DNA of 64,000 bases from Epilithonimonas tenax DSM 16811 (GCF_000428485.1 NZ_AUAA01000004.1:1-64000); one strand, 5' to 3'. Shown: positions 45,574 to 54,218, numbered from the stretch's first letter. The notes: generated from the letters alone by a model not told the origin. Numbers and translations: made by a program.

Positions 45574-46116
45574 TCACTTCTGATCCACCCAAATCAACTT
45601 AGTGGTGTCATACCCAACCGATTTTGCTTTGTCCAGAAAACGGGTTTTGATATTTTCAGGAATGCTTTTTTTCCGCGAAAGGATCCAAATATAGTCCAGG
45701 TTCTTACCAGCGACCAAGGCGTATTGATAGTCCTCGTCTAGGTCTATCACGTTGTAGCTTGCCCAAAATGGTTTGAAGAAAGAGACTTTCAACCGGGCTT
45801 CCTGCTCAGCGTTCACAAATTTGGCTTCGCCTGTACTTTGCTTCCATTCTTTTTTCACATAATCATAACCTCTGTTTTCTACTTTGATGGTTCCATCCTG
45901 ATTTTTGGAATAGGTTGCGGTCACCTGATCCATATTTTTTTCAAACCGATAATCATATCTGGCGATCTCATACCATTGGCCCAGATATTTTTCTGAATCA
46001 AAATTCTGGATGGCATTGGCACCCGCGGGGATTCCGGCAGAACAAGAATTTAACAAAAAGAGCCCTACAAAGCCTAACGAAACGGGTACTGCTATTTTTA
46101 ATAATGTATTTTTCAT
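45574..46116 (-). CDS. blc: Outer-membrane lipoprotein Blc (bacterial lipocalin)
   Basis: 180 residues from the ATG at 46116. A longer frame reaches 46158, but a -7 box (TATTTTTG, minus strand, 46144-46151) lies inside it. The lipobox FLLNSC is near residues 20-25. The lipocalin signature YLGQWYEIARYDYRFEKNMD (~43-62) and the closing YIWILSRKKSIPENI are both present. Blc proteins bind fatty acids or lysophospholipids at the outer membrane. Single gene, divergent from the M28 peptidase gene. Confidence 0.93.
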   Translation of the reverse strand: MKNTLLKIAVPVSLGFVGLFLLNSCSAGIPAGANAIQNFDSEKYLGQWYEIARYDYRFEKNMDQVTATYSKNQDGTIKVENRGYDYVKKEWKQSTGEAKFVNAEQEARLKVSFFKPFWASYNVIDLDEDYQYALVAGKNLDYIWILSRKKSIPENIKTRFLDKAKSVGYDTTKLIWVDQK

Positions 46117-46143
46117 TGTTTTTTTTGATTGATAGATTGAGTT

Positions 46144-46151
46144 CAAAAATA
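46144..46151 (-). promoter_or_regulatory. -7 element for blc
   Basis: TATTTTTG on the minus strand matches TAnnTTTG 28 bp before the ATG at 46116 and decides between the two possible starts. Confidence 0.55.
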
Positions 46152-46263
46152 GTTCCATAACCGTCCGTATTTGTTATGATCAATGAATGATGCGTTTCGT
46201 TGTTTATTATTAAAATATTTGATTATTTTTACGATATATTAATTAGACAATGCAATAAATTTT

Positions 46264-47697
46264 ATGAAACTAAAATTACTTTCTATATTATCTCTGGTCA
46301 TGTTCCACCAGGCTTTTGCACAGTTGGACAAGTTCTATGCAACCACAGATTCAGAAAATGCGAAGGAACTGAAAGCTAAGTTTCCTGAAGAAATCGATAT
46401 TATTGGTACTTCTGGCAATCACTCCGCTATTTTCCTTTCACAAAAAGCAGCAGAGTTTCTTCACCACAATGTCATTACGCACGGTCCGGGTTATGTGTAC
46501 AAGTCTTCCGGTGAAGAAGCTTTGTTGGCCATCAATAAAGCGAAAAGGTCTAATAAAGTCTTAGCTTTTACAATAGACCAAAATGCAGCTGTCAATTCTG
46601 CGATTGCAAAAGTGAGCGCAGATAATATCAAATCACATATTCAGATTTTGGAAAATTATGGGACGCGTCATCATACCACTGCAAAAGCGCAGACTGCGGT
46701 TCAGGATCTGAGAACAAAATGGCAAAATTTGATTGCAGCTTCCGGAAGGACAGACGTTTCTGTGCGGATCGTGAATCACGTTGGAACGCCAATGCCTTCT
46801 TTGGTTTTTACAATGAATGGCAACGCAGCTCCCGCAGATTTTATCATCGTTGGTGCGCATATGGATTCTATTACCAATAATGTCAACAATGCACCCGGCG
46901 CAGATGATGACGCTTCGGGCATTGCAACCATCACGGAAATGATAAGAATTCTTTTAAATGTCAATTACAAACCTGCCAAAACAGTAGAGTTTATGGCCTT
47001 TGCAGCAGAAGAAATAGGCTTGGTTGGCTCATCTGAAATTGCACAGAATTATGCCCTTAACAATAAAAATGTGGTTTCATTTGTTCAGTTCGATATGACA
47101 AACTACAAAGGTTCATCAAAAGATGTTTACCTCACGACGGATTCTTACAACAGCAATGATCTGAATCTGTTTTTGATAGAATTGATGGAGCATTACAACA
47201 AAACGGGAACGCACGCTTTCACTTATGGCAATACGATTTGTAACTACGGCTGTTCAGACCATTTCAGTTGGGCAGATAACGGTTATGATGCTGCTTTCCC
47301 TTTCGAGGCTTCTTTCACCCAATACAATCCAAATATTCACACGACCAGCGATAGACTGTCCAATATGCAAGGCAGTGCAACACACGCTGCAAAATTTGCG
47401 AAGTTGGGATTAGAGTTTATTATAGAAACGGCAAAGGGTTCAGTTTTGGCGACGTCTGAAACGTCAGGCCATTCGGTAGAAATCTATGTGAAAGACAAGT
47501 CCCTGAATTATCAATTGGGGAACGAATCTGTCGAAAATCTGTCGATCATTGATCCCAGCGGAAGACAGTTGATGGCGTCAAAAAATCTGTTATCCATCGG
47601 TAAAATTGATCTTAGCCCATTGAAGAATGGATTTTACTTGGCCGTTTTCAAGACCAGATCCGGAAAAGTGATGACGAAGAAATTTATTTTAGAATAA
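46264..47697 (+). CDS. Secreted M28 aminopeptidase with T9SS sorting domain
   Basis: 477 residues. Signal peptide MKLKLLSILSLVMFHQAFAQ, a propeptide-like part (~21-170), then an M28 zinc-peptidase domain. Metal and catalytic residues lie in IVGAHMDSI (His ~199), PGADDDASGIA (Asp ~213), AFAAEEIGLVGS (Glu-Glu ~249), VQFDMTNY, and NIHTTSDR (His ~359). The last ~75 residues are a type A sorting domain (SIIDPSGRQLMASKNLL, LKNGFYLAVF, KVMTKKFILE). It is probably a leucyl-aminopeptidase-like enzyme exported through T9SS for peptide feeding. Single gene with a terminator behind. Confidence 0.94.
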   Translation: MKLKLLSILSLVMFHQAFAQLDKFYATTDSENAKELKAKFPEEIDIIGTSGNHSAIFLSQKAAEFLHHNVITHGPGYVYKSSGEEALLAINKAKRSNKVLAFTIDQNAAVNSAIAKVSADNIKSHIQILENYGTRHHTTAKAQTAVQDLRTKWQNLIAASGRTDVSVRIVNHVGTPMPSLVFTMNGNAAPADFIIVGAHMDSITNNVNNAPGADDDASGIATITEMIRILLNVNYKPAKTVEFMAFAAEEIGLVGSSEIAQNYALNNKNVVSFVQFDMTNYKGSSKDVYLTTDSYNSNDLNLFLIELMEHYNKTGTHAFTYGNTICNYGCSDHFSWADNGYDAAFPFEASFTQYNPNIHTTSDRLSNMQGSATHAAKFAKLGLEFIIETAKGSVLATSETSGHSVEIYVKDKSLNYQLGNESVENLSIIDPSGRQLMASKNLLSIGKIDLSPLKNGFYLAVFKTRSGKVMTKKFILE

Positions 47698-47810
47698 TTA
47701 AATCAATCTTAAGAGTCTCTTTCAACTAATTGAAAATTTGGTGGAAATAACTCGTTTTAGTTTAGCGGAACTAATTTTGATGACAGTTAAACAAGCTATA
47801 GATATCAAAA

Positions 47811-47850
47811 AAAGCGAGAACATCAAGGGGTGCTCTCGCTTTTCTTTTAT
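47811..47850. terminator. Bidirectional terminator between the M28 and ferredoxin genes
   Basis: AAAGCGAGA (47811-47819) and TCTCGCTTT (47834-47842) pair perfectly; T-rich on plus and A-rich before the stem, so it can serve the two convergent genes. Confidence 0.88.
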
Positions 47851-47872
47851 TTTTTAGAGTAAAACTGGTTTT

Positions 47873-48205
47873 TTAAGATTCTGGCGCCAGTTCTACGATA
47901 AGGCCTTCCAATCCATCAGTTACAGGAATTTGGCAACCCAAGCGGCTGTTGGGCTTTACATTGTAGGCTTCATCTAGCATGGCTTCCTCATCTGGCAACA
48001 TCTCCGGAAGTGGAACATTCTCGCTTAGAACGTAACACTGGCAGGATGCGCACATCGCCATTCCGCCGCAAATGCCGATAGTTCCTTCTGGTGCCAATTC
48101 GTAGGCGCGTACGATTTCCATAAGGCTCATCGCCATATCTGTAGGTGCGGGAATGGTGTGAGAAACGCCGTCTCTGTCTATGATTGTAATATTAACGTCT
48201 GACAT
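47873..48205 (-). CDS. 2Fe-2S ferredoxin, adrenodoxin-like
   Basis: 110 residues. The cluster ligands fit the C-x5-C-x2-C spacing in GICGGMAMCASCQCYVLS (~44-61), with a fourth Cys in SRLGCQIPVT (~91). This is the adrenodoxin/ISC-type arrangement (vertebrate-type [2Fe-2S]). It carries single electrons in the cytoplasm. The gene directly follows, after an 87-bp repeat-containing gap, a TrxR-like ferredoxin-NADP reductase on the same strand, its most likely electron donor or acceptor. Confidence 0.94.
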   Translation of the reverse strand: MSDVNITIIDRDGVSHTIPAPTDMAMSLMEIVRAYELAPEGTIGICGGMAMCASCQCYVLSENVPLPEMLPDEEAMLDEAYNVKPNSRLGCQIPVTDGLEGLIVELAPES

Positions 48206-48213
48206 TTTGCAAA

Positions 48214-48297
48214 GATAGAAAATAGATTTTTAGATGACAGATATTAGACAAAAGAATTATTTCTACTATCTATCCGTTTATTATCTTTTTATCTAAT
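48214..48297 (-). repeat. Intergenic palindromic repeat, family B copy 2
   Basis: An inverted, slightly shorter copy of 15701-15786. ACTATCTATCCGTTTATTAT corresponds to the complement of the left arm there, and GATGACAGATATTAGAC to the complement of the right arm. It lies between the two redox genes and could form a long imperfect hairpin in their shared transcript. Confidence 0.65.
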
Positions 48298-49345
48298 CAA
48301 TAGATTTCACCACTGCTTTTTCAGCTTCTTTTCTGGTGCCGTCGAAACCATCCACACCGCTGACGGTGGTATATTTTAAAACGAATTTTTTACCTGGATT
48401 CATTCTGTTGTAAACACTTTGAACCATCAATGTTGCTTCGTGGAAACCACATAGGATGAGTTTTAGCTTTCCGGGATAGGTGTTGATATCACCTATGGCG
48501 TAGATACCTTCGATATTGGTTTGATAATCAAGTGCGTTGTTGACCTTGATTGCGTTTTTCTCGATTTCCAGTCCCCAATCAGACAAAGGTCCCAGCTTAG
48601 GCGTCAGTCCAAATAACGGAATCAGGTAATCTGTCTCTACGATTGATTTTTCGCCGTCTTTTTGGATTTCGATAGCCGTTAGTTTATCACCACCGATCAA
48701 GCCTGTCACTTCTGCTGGTGTCACAAGATTGATTCTTCCCTGCTGTTTCAGTTCTGTTACTTTCTCTACAGAATCCAAAGCACCGCGGAACTCGTTTCTT
48801 CTGTGGATCAATGTGACATCAGAGGCCACATCGGCCAGGAAAACAGACCAGTCGAGGGCAGAATCGCCGCCTCCGGCAATGACGATCTTTTTGTCACGGA
48901 ACATCTCAGGATCTCTTACAAAATATTCAACGCCATTTTCCTCGAATTTTCCGATGTTTTCCAATTCTGGTTTTCTTGGATCAAAACTTCCCAGTCCTCC
49001 GGCAATGGCAATGGCTTTACCTTTCACCTGAACGCCGCGGCTGGTTGTAACAATGAATTGGTCGTCTTCTGTTTTTTCGTAGCTTAATGCTTTTTGAGCC
49101 AGCGAAAACTGAGGTTCGAACTGCTTGATCTGTTCCATCAGATTATCTACCAAAACCCCTGCGTCCACACTCGGGAAGCCAGGAATGTCGAAGATTGGTT
49201 TTTTAGGATACAGTTCTGTCAATTGTCCGCCAGGTTGTGGCAATGCGTCAATCAGGTGGCATCTGAGTTTCAGTAATCCGGCTTCAAAAACGGTAAAAAG
49301 CCCGGTTGGACCAGCACCTATTATAATGATATCTGTTTCAAACAT
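48293..49345 (-). CDS. Ferredoxin/flavodoxin-NADP reductase, thioredoxin-reductase-like type
   Basis: 350 residues. FAD-binding motif IIIIGAGPTGLFTVFEAG (~6-23), NADP motif IVIAGGGDSALDWSVFLADV (~155-174), and the closing IYAIGDINTYPGKLKLILCG. There is no CxxC redox pair, which separates it from thioredoxin reductase and fits the TrxR-like FNR of Bacillus/Chlorobium type. It transfers electrons between NADPH and ferredoxin. The next gene on the same strand encodes a 2Fe-2S ferredoxin, its probable partner. A -7 box TAAATTTG is at 49365-49372 (minus). Confidence 0.92.
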   Translation of the reverse strand: MFETDIIIIGAGPTGLFTVFEAGLLKLRCHLIDALPQPGGQLTELYPKKPIFDIPGFPSVDAGVLVDNLMEQIKQFEPQFSLAQKALSYEKTEDDQFIVTTSRGVQVKGKAIAIAGGLGSFDPRKPELENIGKFEENGVEYFVRDPEMFRDKKIVIAGGGDSALDWSVFLADVASDVTLIHRRNEFRGALDSVEKVTELKQQGRINLVTPAEVTGLIGGDKLTAIEIQKDGEKSIVETDYLIPLFGLTPKLGPLSDWGLEIEKNAIKVNNALDYQTNIEGIYAIGDINTYPGKLKLILCGFHEATLMVQSVYNRMNPGKKFVLKYTTVSGVDGFDGTRKEAEKAVVKSID

Positions 49346-49364
49346 TTGGAAAAATTTTGAAATG

Positions 49365-49372
49365 CAAATTTA
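49365..49372 (-). promoter_or_regulatory. -7 element for the ferredoxin reductase gene
   Basis: TAAATTTG on the minus strand, 20 bp before the ATG at 49345. The gap 49373-49712 to the first terminator holds nothing that I can recognise. Confidence 0.55.
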
Positions 49373-49712
49373 ATGATTAAATCTGATTTTAGAATGGTTC
49401 TAAAGTATGATATTAATTTGCTGTTTCGTTTTTTTATGAATGTCCACGATTCTTGCTCTTGTTTTAATTTAATGCAAGATCAAACAAAGATTTTATTTGT
49501 TAGCCGTTTTTTTATCTGCAATGGCATCAACTTAATCAAGAGATACTAAGATTGTGTAGTGGATTACTAATTGCAGACCATCACAGGTATTTTAAAAAAA
49601 AAATAAATGATGACTGCGAAAATCTCTGTTCTGCAGGGATCTGGATCTGATAATTAGGCTGTATATCAATATCGTATTGATTAATAATCAAGGATTTAAA
49701 ACCATAAAATAG

Positions 49713-49742
49713 AAAAGCGATCTCAAATGAGGAATCGCTTTT
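49713..49742. terminator. Bidirectional terminator-like hairpin
   Basis: AAAAGCGAT (49713-49721) and ATCGCTTTT (49734-49742) pair perfectly with T-rich flanks on both strands. On the minus strand it may serve the RsmB-family gene or antisense transcription; no plus-strand gene precedes it. Confidence 0.65.
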
Positions 49743-49810
49743 CTATTTCATAAAAAAATATTTTTTGTAAAAACTTACCAAATGATAAGATAAGTACAAA
49801 TGATTTGCTT

Positions 49811-49881
49811 TACTTTTGTGCCTTCATCATTTGTGTTTTTTAAATCCTGGACAGTTATTGCAATTGTTCAGGATTTTTTTT
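49811..49881 (+). ncRNA. Candidate small RNA (promoter box plus strong terminator)
   Basis: TACTTTTG (49811-49818) matches the -7 consensus on the plus strand. About 20 bp further a 14-bp stem (49842-49855 with 49863-49876, two G-U pairs in RNA) is followed by eight T, a plus-strand intrinsic terminator. No open frame lies between. A transcript of ~55 nt (about 49825-49881) is predicted. The T tract is on the plus strand only, so the hairpin is not the terminator of the leftward gene ending at 49880. A -33 element is not visible. Confidence 0.4.
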
Positions 49882-51085
49882 ATGCATTACGTTTGATAAG
49901 CGCCATATAGAAGCCGTCATAGCCTTCGCTAGGCATTATTTTTTGGTCTTTGATGAGAGTGTAATCAGGATTATTTTCAAGAAAAGTTTTGACTTGCTCA
50001 TCATTTTCAGAAGGCAAAATAGAGCAAGTTGCGTAGATCATCTGTCCTCCTTTTTTCAAAATTTTAGAATAATCCTGAAGGATCGTTTGCTGCTCTCCTT
50101 TGATTCTATCGATGAAAGCCTGATCGATCTTCCATTTGGAATCTGGATTTCTTTTTAAAACACCCAGCCCGGAGCACGGCGAATCTATCAATAGTCTGTC
50201 TGCAGTCCCGTGAAGTCTTTTGATGACTTTGTTGTCAGATATTAATCTGGCTTCTATATTATGAGCGCCGGCTCTTTTGGCACGTCTTTTCAGTTCCGTC
50301 AGTTTCCAGCCGTAGATGTCCAATGCGATGATCTGACCTTTGTTTTTCATCAGTGCTGCAAGGTGTAGTGTTTTTCCGCCTGCACCAGCGCAAGCATCTA
50401 CAACACGCATTCCTTCCTGCACATCCAGCAATTCTCCGATTTTTTGGGAGCTGGCATCCTGAACTTCGAAAAATCCGTCTTTGAAAGCGGAGGTCAGGAA
50501 TACGTTTTTCTTTTCCGCCAATTGGATAGCATCTGGATAATTCTTGATCGTGAAAGCTTCCACATTTTCATCATTAAGATCGGCAATCAGTTCTCTCGGT
50601 GTAGTTTTTAAAGTATTGGTACGTAAGACCGTGGGTGCCTGCTCGTTGAGAGCTACCATTTCTTTTTCCCAGTTTTTTCCCAGTTCTTTTTCAAGCGTTT
50701 CTGCCAACCAGTCCGGGATAGAATGTTCTATTGCTTTTGTAGGAACAGTTCCTTTTTTCAATTTGGTAAGGATGTCAGCGACTTTTACACCATCAAATTC
50801 CTCAAACTTTTTGTAATGCGTTTTGCTCCAAAGCAGGTACGCAATGATCATTTTATAAACATTGGTAGGTTTTACACTTTCACCCATATAATATTCTAGG
50901 CGTTTTTTCCAACGGATGATGTTGTAAAAGATTTCGGAAACTACTCTTCGGTCTTCGCTTCCCCATTTTCTATGGGATTTCAATAGTCTTTCTATGACTT
51001 TGTCAGCATACTTTCTGTCTTCGAAGAAGGTTTCCTGAAGACAATCGTGAATTCCGATTAAAAGGTTGCGGTGTATAAGTTCCAT
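49880..51085 (-). CDS. RsmB/NOP-family 16S rRNA cytosine-C5 methyltransferase
   Basis: 401 residues. The N-terminal NusB-like helical domain (~1-140) is followed by the SAM-binding domain: VVDACAGAGGKTLHLAALMK (motif I, ~230-249), DSPCSGLGVLKRNPDSKWKI (motif IV, with the Cys of PCS) and MIYATCSILPSEN (motif VI, second Cys in TCS). The two cysteines are those of RNA m5C methyltransferases. It is likely to modify 16S rRNA in the manner of RsmB. Next gene upstream, the HNH protein, is on the same strand 25 bp away, so both may share a transcript. Confidence 0.92.
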   Translation of the reverse strand: MELIHRNLLIGIHDCLQETFFEDRKYADKVIERLLKSHRKWGSEDRRVVSEIFYNIIRWKKRLEYYMGESVKPTNVYKMIIAYLLWSKTHYKKFEEFDGVKVADILTKLKKGTVPTKAIEHSIPDWLAETLEKELGKNWEKEMVALNEQAPTVLRTNTLKTTPRELIADLNDENVEAFTIKNYPDAIQLAEKKNVFLTSAFKDGFFEVQDASSQKIGELLDVQEGMRVVDACAGAGGKTLHLAALMKNKGQIIALDIYGWKLTELKRRAKRAGAHNIEARLISDNKVIKRLHGTADRLLIDSPCSGLGVLKRNPDSKWKIDQAFIDRIKGEQQTILQDYSKILKKGGQMIYATCSILPSENDEQVKTFLENNPDYTLIKDQKIMPSEGYDGFYMALIKRNA

Positions 51086-51110
51086 TAATTATGATAAAGT
51101 TTTTTATTAA

Positions 51111-51899
51111 TTATTCCAATAGGCTCATTTTGACATCAGCCCAGTTTTCGCCTGTTTTTATTCTATAAATTTGCATATCAGACACGCCAAATCTCTTGGC
51201 TAATTTCGACATTGGTTCGCCTTTTTCCAATTTTCGTTTGATGAGAACCACTTCATTTCGTGTGAGTTTTGCAACAATGTTGGGATCTCTTTTCGGTTTG
51301 TTGATCGTGTATCGGATGTAATTGGGACTCTTTTGACTTCTTTCTATGACCTCTTGTTGGGTTGCCCAGCTAAGATTTTGTACACGGTTGTCCTTTTTGT
51401 CGTAGTTTTTGTGGATAACAAATTTTTTGTTTTCCGGATCATCATTGGGAATAAACAATTCTGCAACTGCTTTATGTGCCAAAAGATGAATGTGAATAGC
51501 TCTGGTCTTCTTTTCTTCTTTACGCTTTTTGGACAGTTGGTTTAAGTTCTTTTTTATTGTTTTTTCGATCTTGGCAATTTCCTTTTGGATTTTGATAAGA
51601 TCTTTTTTGGGAGTGGTTTTGCGTCTCGCTATTTTTTTGAGGTTTTTGTTTTCCTCACGTAATAGTTTGATGTTGTCTTCTTGTCGTTCAAAAATTGACT
51701 GAGTTTCTTCGCTTATCGGTTTGTATTGGGTAAAACTGATAATGGGATAGCCGTCCCTCAGACTTCCATTGATAATGTTGCCTTCCGGATTACTTTTTGT
51801 ACAAGATTTAACTTCGCCGAAATTGGAAAACAGCAGTTGATAATCATCATCAAAACCTTTTCCGAATTTGTAAACTTTCCAATCTTCAAGAGTCCTCAT
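51111..51899 (-). CDS. HNH-type endonuclease-like protein with coiled-coil insert and HTH
   Basis: 262 residues in three parts. An N-terminal NUMOD4-like piece (~1-60: NFGEVKSCTKSNPEGNI) is followed by a Lys/Glu-rich coiled coil (~65-130). An HNH_3-like core (~138-190: LAHKAVAELFIPNDDPEN, VIHKNYDKKDNRVQNLSWAT) leads into a C-terminal helix-turn-helix (~210-255: MSKLAKRFGVSDMQIYRI). The layout recalls free-standing homing-type endonucleases, but the coiled coil is unusual and no intron or element is nearby. The gene has a -7 box (TAACTTTG, 51991-51998, minus). Confidence 0.75.
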   Translation of the reverse strand: MRTLEDWKVYKFGKGFDDDYQLLFSNFGEVKSCTKSNPEGNIINGSLRDGYPIISFTQYKPISEETQSIFERQEDNIKLLREENKNLKKIARRKTTPKKDLIKIQKEIAKIEKTIKKNLNQLSKKRKEEKKTRAIHIHLLAHKAVAELFIPNDDPENKKFVIHKNYDKKDNRVQNLSWATQQEVIERSQKSPNYIRYTINKPKRDPNIVAKLTRNEVVLIKRKLEKGEPMSKLAKRFGVSDMQIYRIKTGENWADVKMSLLE

Positions 51900-51990
51900 T
51901 TTTTTTATGCAGTTTTAATTAGGTATAAAATAATGTTGATTCTATGTATTTATTGAGTAGTTATTAGAATTTTTTGATATTCAGTATCTG

Positions 51991-51998
51991 CAAAGTTA
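51991..51998 (-). promoter_or_regulatory. -7 element for the HNH gene
   Basis: TAACTTTG on the minus strand matches TAnnTTTG; it gives a leader of ~85 nt. Confidence 0.5.
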
Positions 51999-52101
51999 CT
52001 CATTTTTAAATTAATTGGAAATTGAATTTCTTGTCATACCAATAGTAATGCATTTTGAGGCATATTTTAATTAATAAATTTATCAAATATGTTTAATATC
52101 A

Positions 52102-52112
52102 TTGTTTAACAA
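52102..52112. promoter_or_regulatory. TetR operator 1
   Basis: TTGTTTAACAA is a perfect 5-1-5 palindrome directly upstream of the -33 element. It is embedded in a 22-bp direct repeat (19 of 22 positions) shared with 52152-52162. Confidence 0.65.
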
Positions 52113-52113
52113 T

Positions 52114-52144
52114 TTTGTCAAATAAAAACTTTGGTCTAAATTTG
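52114..52144 (+). promoter_or_regulatory. Promoter of the tetR-efflux unit
   Basis: TTTG (52114-52117) and TAAATTTG (52137-52144) match both Bacteroidota promoter elements with a 19-bp spacer, one of the best promoters in the window. It is bracketed by two identical operator palindromes. Confidence 0.8.
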
Positions 52145-52151
52145 CACAAAA

Positions 52152-52162
52152 TTGTTTAACAA
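52152..52162. promoter_or_regulatory. TetR operator 2
   Basis: A second exact TTGTTTAACAA, exactly 50 bp from the first, covering the predicted transcription start and ending two bases before the tetR ATG. Binding here would block transcription. Confidence 0.65.
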
Positions 52163-52164
52163 AA

Positions 52165-52758
52165 ATGTCAAAACAAGAAAAGAAAGACCAAACGCAGGAA
52201 TTGATCAAAGAAACTACGAAGAATCTATTCTTTGTTCAGGGAAAGTTTGATGCCACAACGCAGGAGATTGCAGATGAAGCAGGCGTCAACAGGACGCTTA
52301 TCAATTATTATTTCAGATCCAGAGATAATCTGGTACAGATCGTATTTGATGAGGCGCATAAAGTGGAGAAGGAAAAATCGGAAATCGTGATGAGATCTGA
52401 TCTTTCATTCAAAGACAAGATTACTCATTTCATAGATGGCAGTTTATCCACAAGTTTGCAATATCCGTATCTGGAAACTTACATCGTTTCTCAAATCATT
52501 AGAGGAAATTGTCACAAAAAAGATGTTGAAGAGGAGGATCTAAAATTATTTTTAAAAGACATCAAAAGAGAAATGGAATTAGGCACCATCGAAGAGATGG
52601 AACCGATCCAGTTCATATTCAATATGGTTTCTCTGCTTATATTTCCGAGTGCAGTGAGGCCGCTTTTTATGGAGAATATGATGCTTGATGATAAAGAGTT
52701 CGACAGACTAATTGCAGACAGAAAAGAAATTATCCTAAAAATGCTTTTTAAGAATTAA
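52165..52758 (+). CDS. TetR-family repressor of the RND efflux operon
   Basis: 197 residues. The N-terminal HTH (~27-60) reads DATTQEIADEAGVNRTLINYYF, the TetR/AcrR signature; the rest is an all-helical ligand-binding domain. It lies directly upstream of tolC, mfp and rnd genes in the same direction (102-bp gap), the usual arrangement for a local repressor. Two TTGTTTAACAA palindromes around its promoter suggest it represses its own transcript and, by read-through, the pump. Inducer unknown. Confidence 0.92.
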   Translation: MSKQEKKDQTQELIKETTKNLFFVQGKFDATTQEIADEAGVNRTLINYYFRSRDNLVQIVFDEAHKVEKEKSEIVMRSDLSFKDKITHFIDGSLSTSLQYPYLETYIVSQIIRGNCHKKDVEEEDLKLFLKDIKREMELGTIEEMEPIQFIFNMVSLLIFPSAVRPLFMENMMLDDKEFDRLIADRKEIILKMLFKN

Positions 52759-52860
52759 TTAAGAATAATTAAAAAATGTTAAAGTATTTATAAAATTGGA
52801 TCGTCATCAATGATTGGAGGACGTGTGAGAAAGTAAAAAAATAAAAGAAGTAATTAAATT

Positions 52861-54213
52861 ATGAATAGAAAACTTATAATTGCACAAAAGCTAAAAATCA
52901 GTATAGCTGCAGTATGTATGATTTTCGGCTCTTCATCTGTTTTTGCACAACAGCAGGTGTCTTTGCAGGAAGCCATTAAACAGGCTTTGCAAAATAAAGC
53001 AGAAGCTAAAAAAGCGGCGCTTGAAGTCAAAAGAGCAGAACTGAAAATAACTGAAGCCAAAGCCGCAGCGTTACCACAGATCAGTGCCACTGCTGGTTTA
53101 ACTTATAACCCGATCATTCAGGAGTCGTTGCTTAAATTTGGTGGACAAAGTACAAGAGCACAATTGGGACAACCGTGGGTTTCTAGTGCAACTGTCACTT
53201 TGAATCAGGCTATTTTTGACCAAAGGGTTTTTATAGGTCTTAAAGCGGCAAAATCTACCAGAGAGTTTTATGTGCTGAATGCTCAGCTTTCCAATGAGCA
53301 GATTATCGAAAATGTTGCAACAGCCTATTATCAGGTTTTTGTACAAGAAGAAAATCTTAAAACTTTAAACGTAAGTTACGCCAATACTGAGAAAGTAAGA
53401 AATGTAATCAAAAGTTTGGTGGACAATGGATTAGCGAAAGGAATTGATCTTGATAGAACTAATGTACAGTTAACCAACATTAGCGCCAGCAGACAACAAT
53501 TGGTAAATGCAGTGGAGCTTTCCAAAAACTCTTTGAAGTTTTATATGGGTGTTCCGATTGATCAACCAATTGAGCTCGAAGAAAAATCCATCGAGCCAAG
53601 ACCAGAATTGATCGCCGGAAATGTAAATCTGGACGAGAGAACAGATATTAAGGTTTTGAATAAAAACAGAGAACTTCTTCAGTATAATCTAAAAGCAACC
53701 GAGGCTTACTTGTATCCAACCGTAGGATTGCAGGCAAACTACGGCTGGGGAGGACAAGGTTCGAAATTTCCTTTGACTAATGGACTGAAAAATGATGTTC
53801 TTTGGAGCGACTATTCAGCGATCGGTTTAAATGTTAATATTCCAATCTTTACTGGTGGTGCTACAAAATCTAAGATCCAACAGGCAGAAATTGATATCCA
53901 GTCTTTAGATCAGGATATTCAGGCAACTCAGCTGAGTTTGAGTTTGGATTATAAAAATGCCATCACCAATATGGAAAACTCTATTATCAATATCGAAAGT
54001 ATGAAAGGTAATGTGGAGCTGGCCGAAAAAGTACAGAAAAATACACAGTCAAACTACCAATATGGTTTGGCAACTTTGACAGAAGTGCTGGATTCTGAAA
54101 ATGCGCTTACAGATGCAAAACAGAATTACACAACCTCACTATTAGATTACAAACAGGCCGAAATTAAATTTATCAAAGCTAAAGGCGAACTTAATACATT
54201 ACAAAATCCATAA
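52861..54213 (+). CDS. TolC-family outer-membrane efflux protein
   Basis: 450 residues with signal peptide ending at VFAQQ (~31). The two TolC repeats are visible: VSLQEAIKQALQNKAEAKKA at the start of the first and EKVQKNTQSNYQYGLATLTE in the second. Long helical coiled coils run between. It forms the outer-membrane channel of the tripartite pump. It lies 5 bp before the membrane-fusion gene, so all three pump genes are one transcript. Confidence 0.95.
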   Translation: MNRKLIIAQKLKISIAAVCMIFGSSSVFAQQQVSLQEAIKQALQNKAEAKKAALEVKRAELKITEAKAAALPQISATAGLTYNPIIQESLLKFGGQSTRAQLGQPWVSSATVTLNQAIFDQRVFIGLKAAKSTREFYVLNAQLSNEQIIENVATAYYQVFVQEENLKTLNVSYANTEKVRNVIKSLVDNGLAKGIDLDRTNVQLTNISASRQQLVNAVELSKNSLKFYMGVPIDQPIELEEKSIEPRPELIAGNVNLDERTDIKVLNKNRELLQYNLKATEAYLYPTVGLQANYGWGGQGSKFPLTNGLKNDVLWSDYSAIGLNVNIPIFTGGATKSKIQQAEIDIQSLDQDIQATQLSLSLDYKNAITNMENSIINIESMKGNVELAEKVQKNTQSNYQYGLATLTEVLDSENALTDAKQNYTTSLLDYKQAEIKFIKAKGELNTLQNP

Positions 54214-54218
54214 AAACT

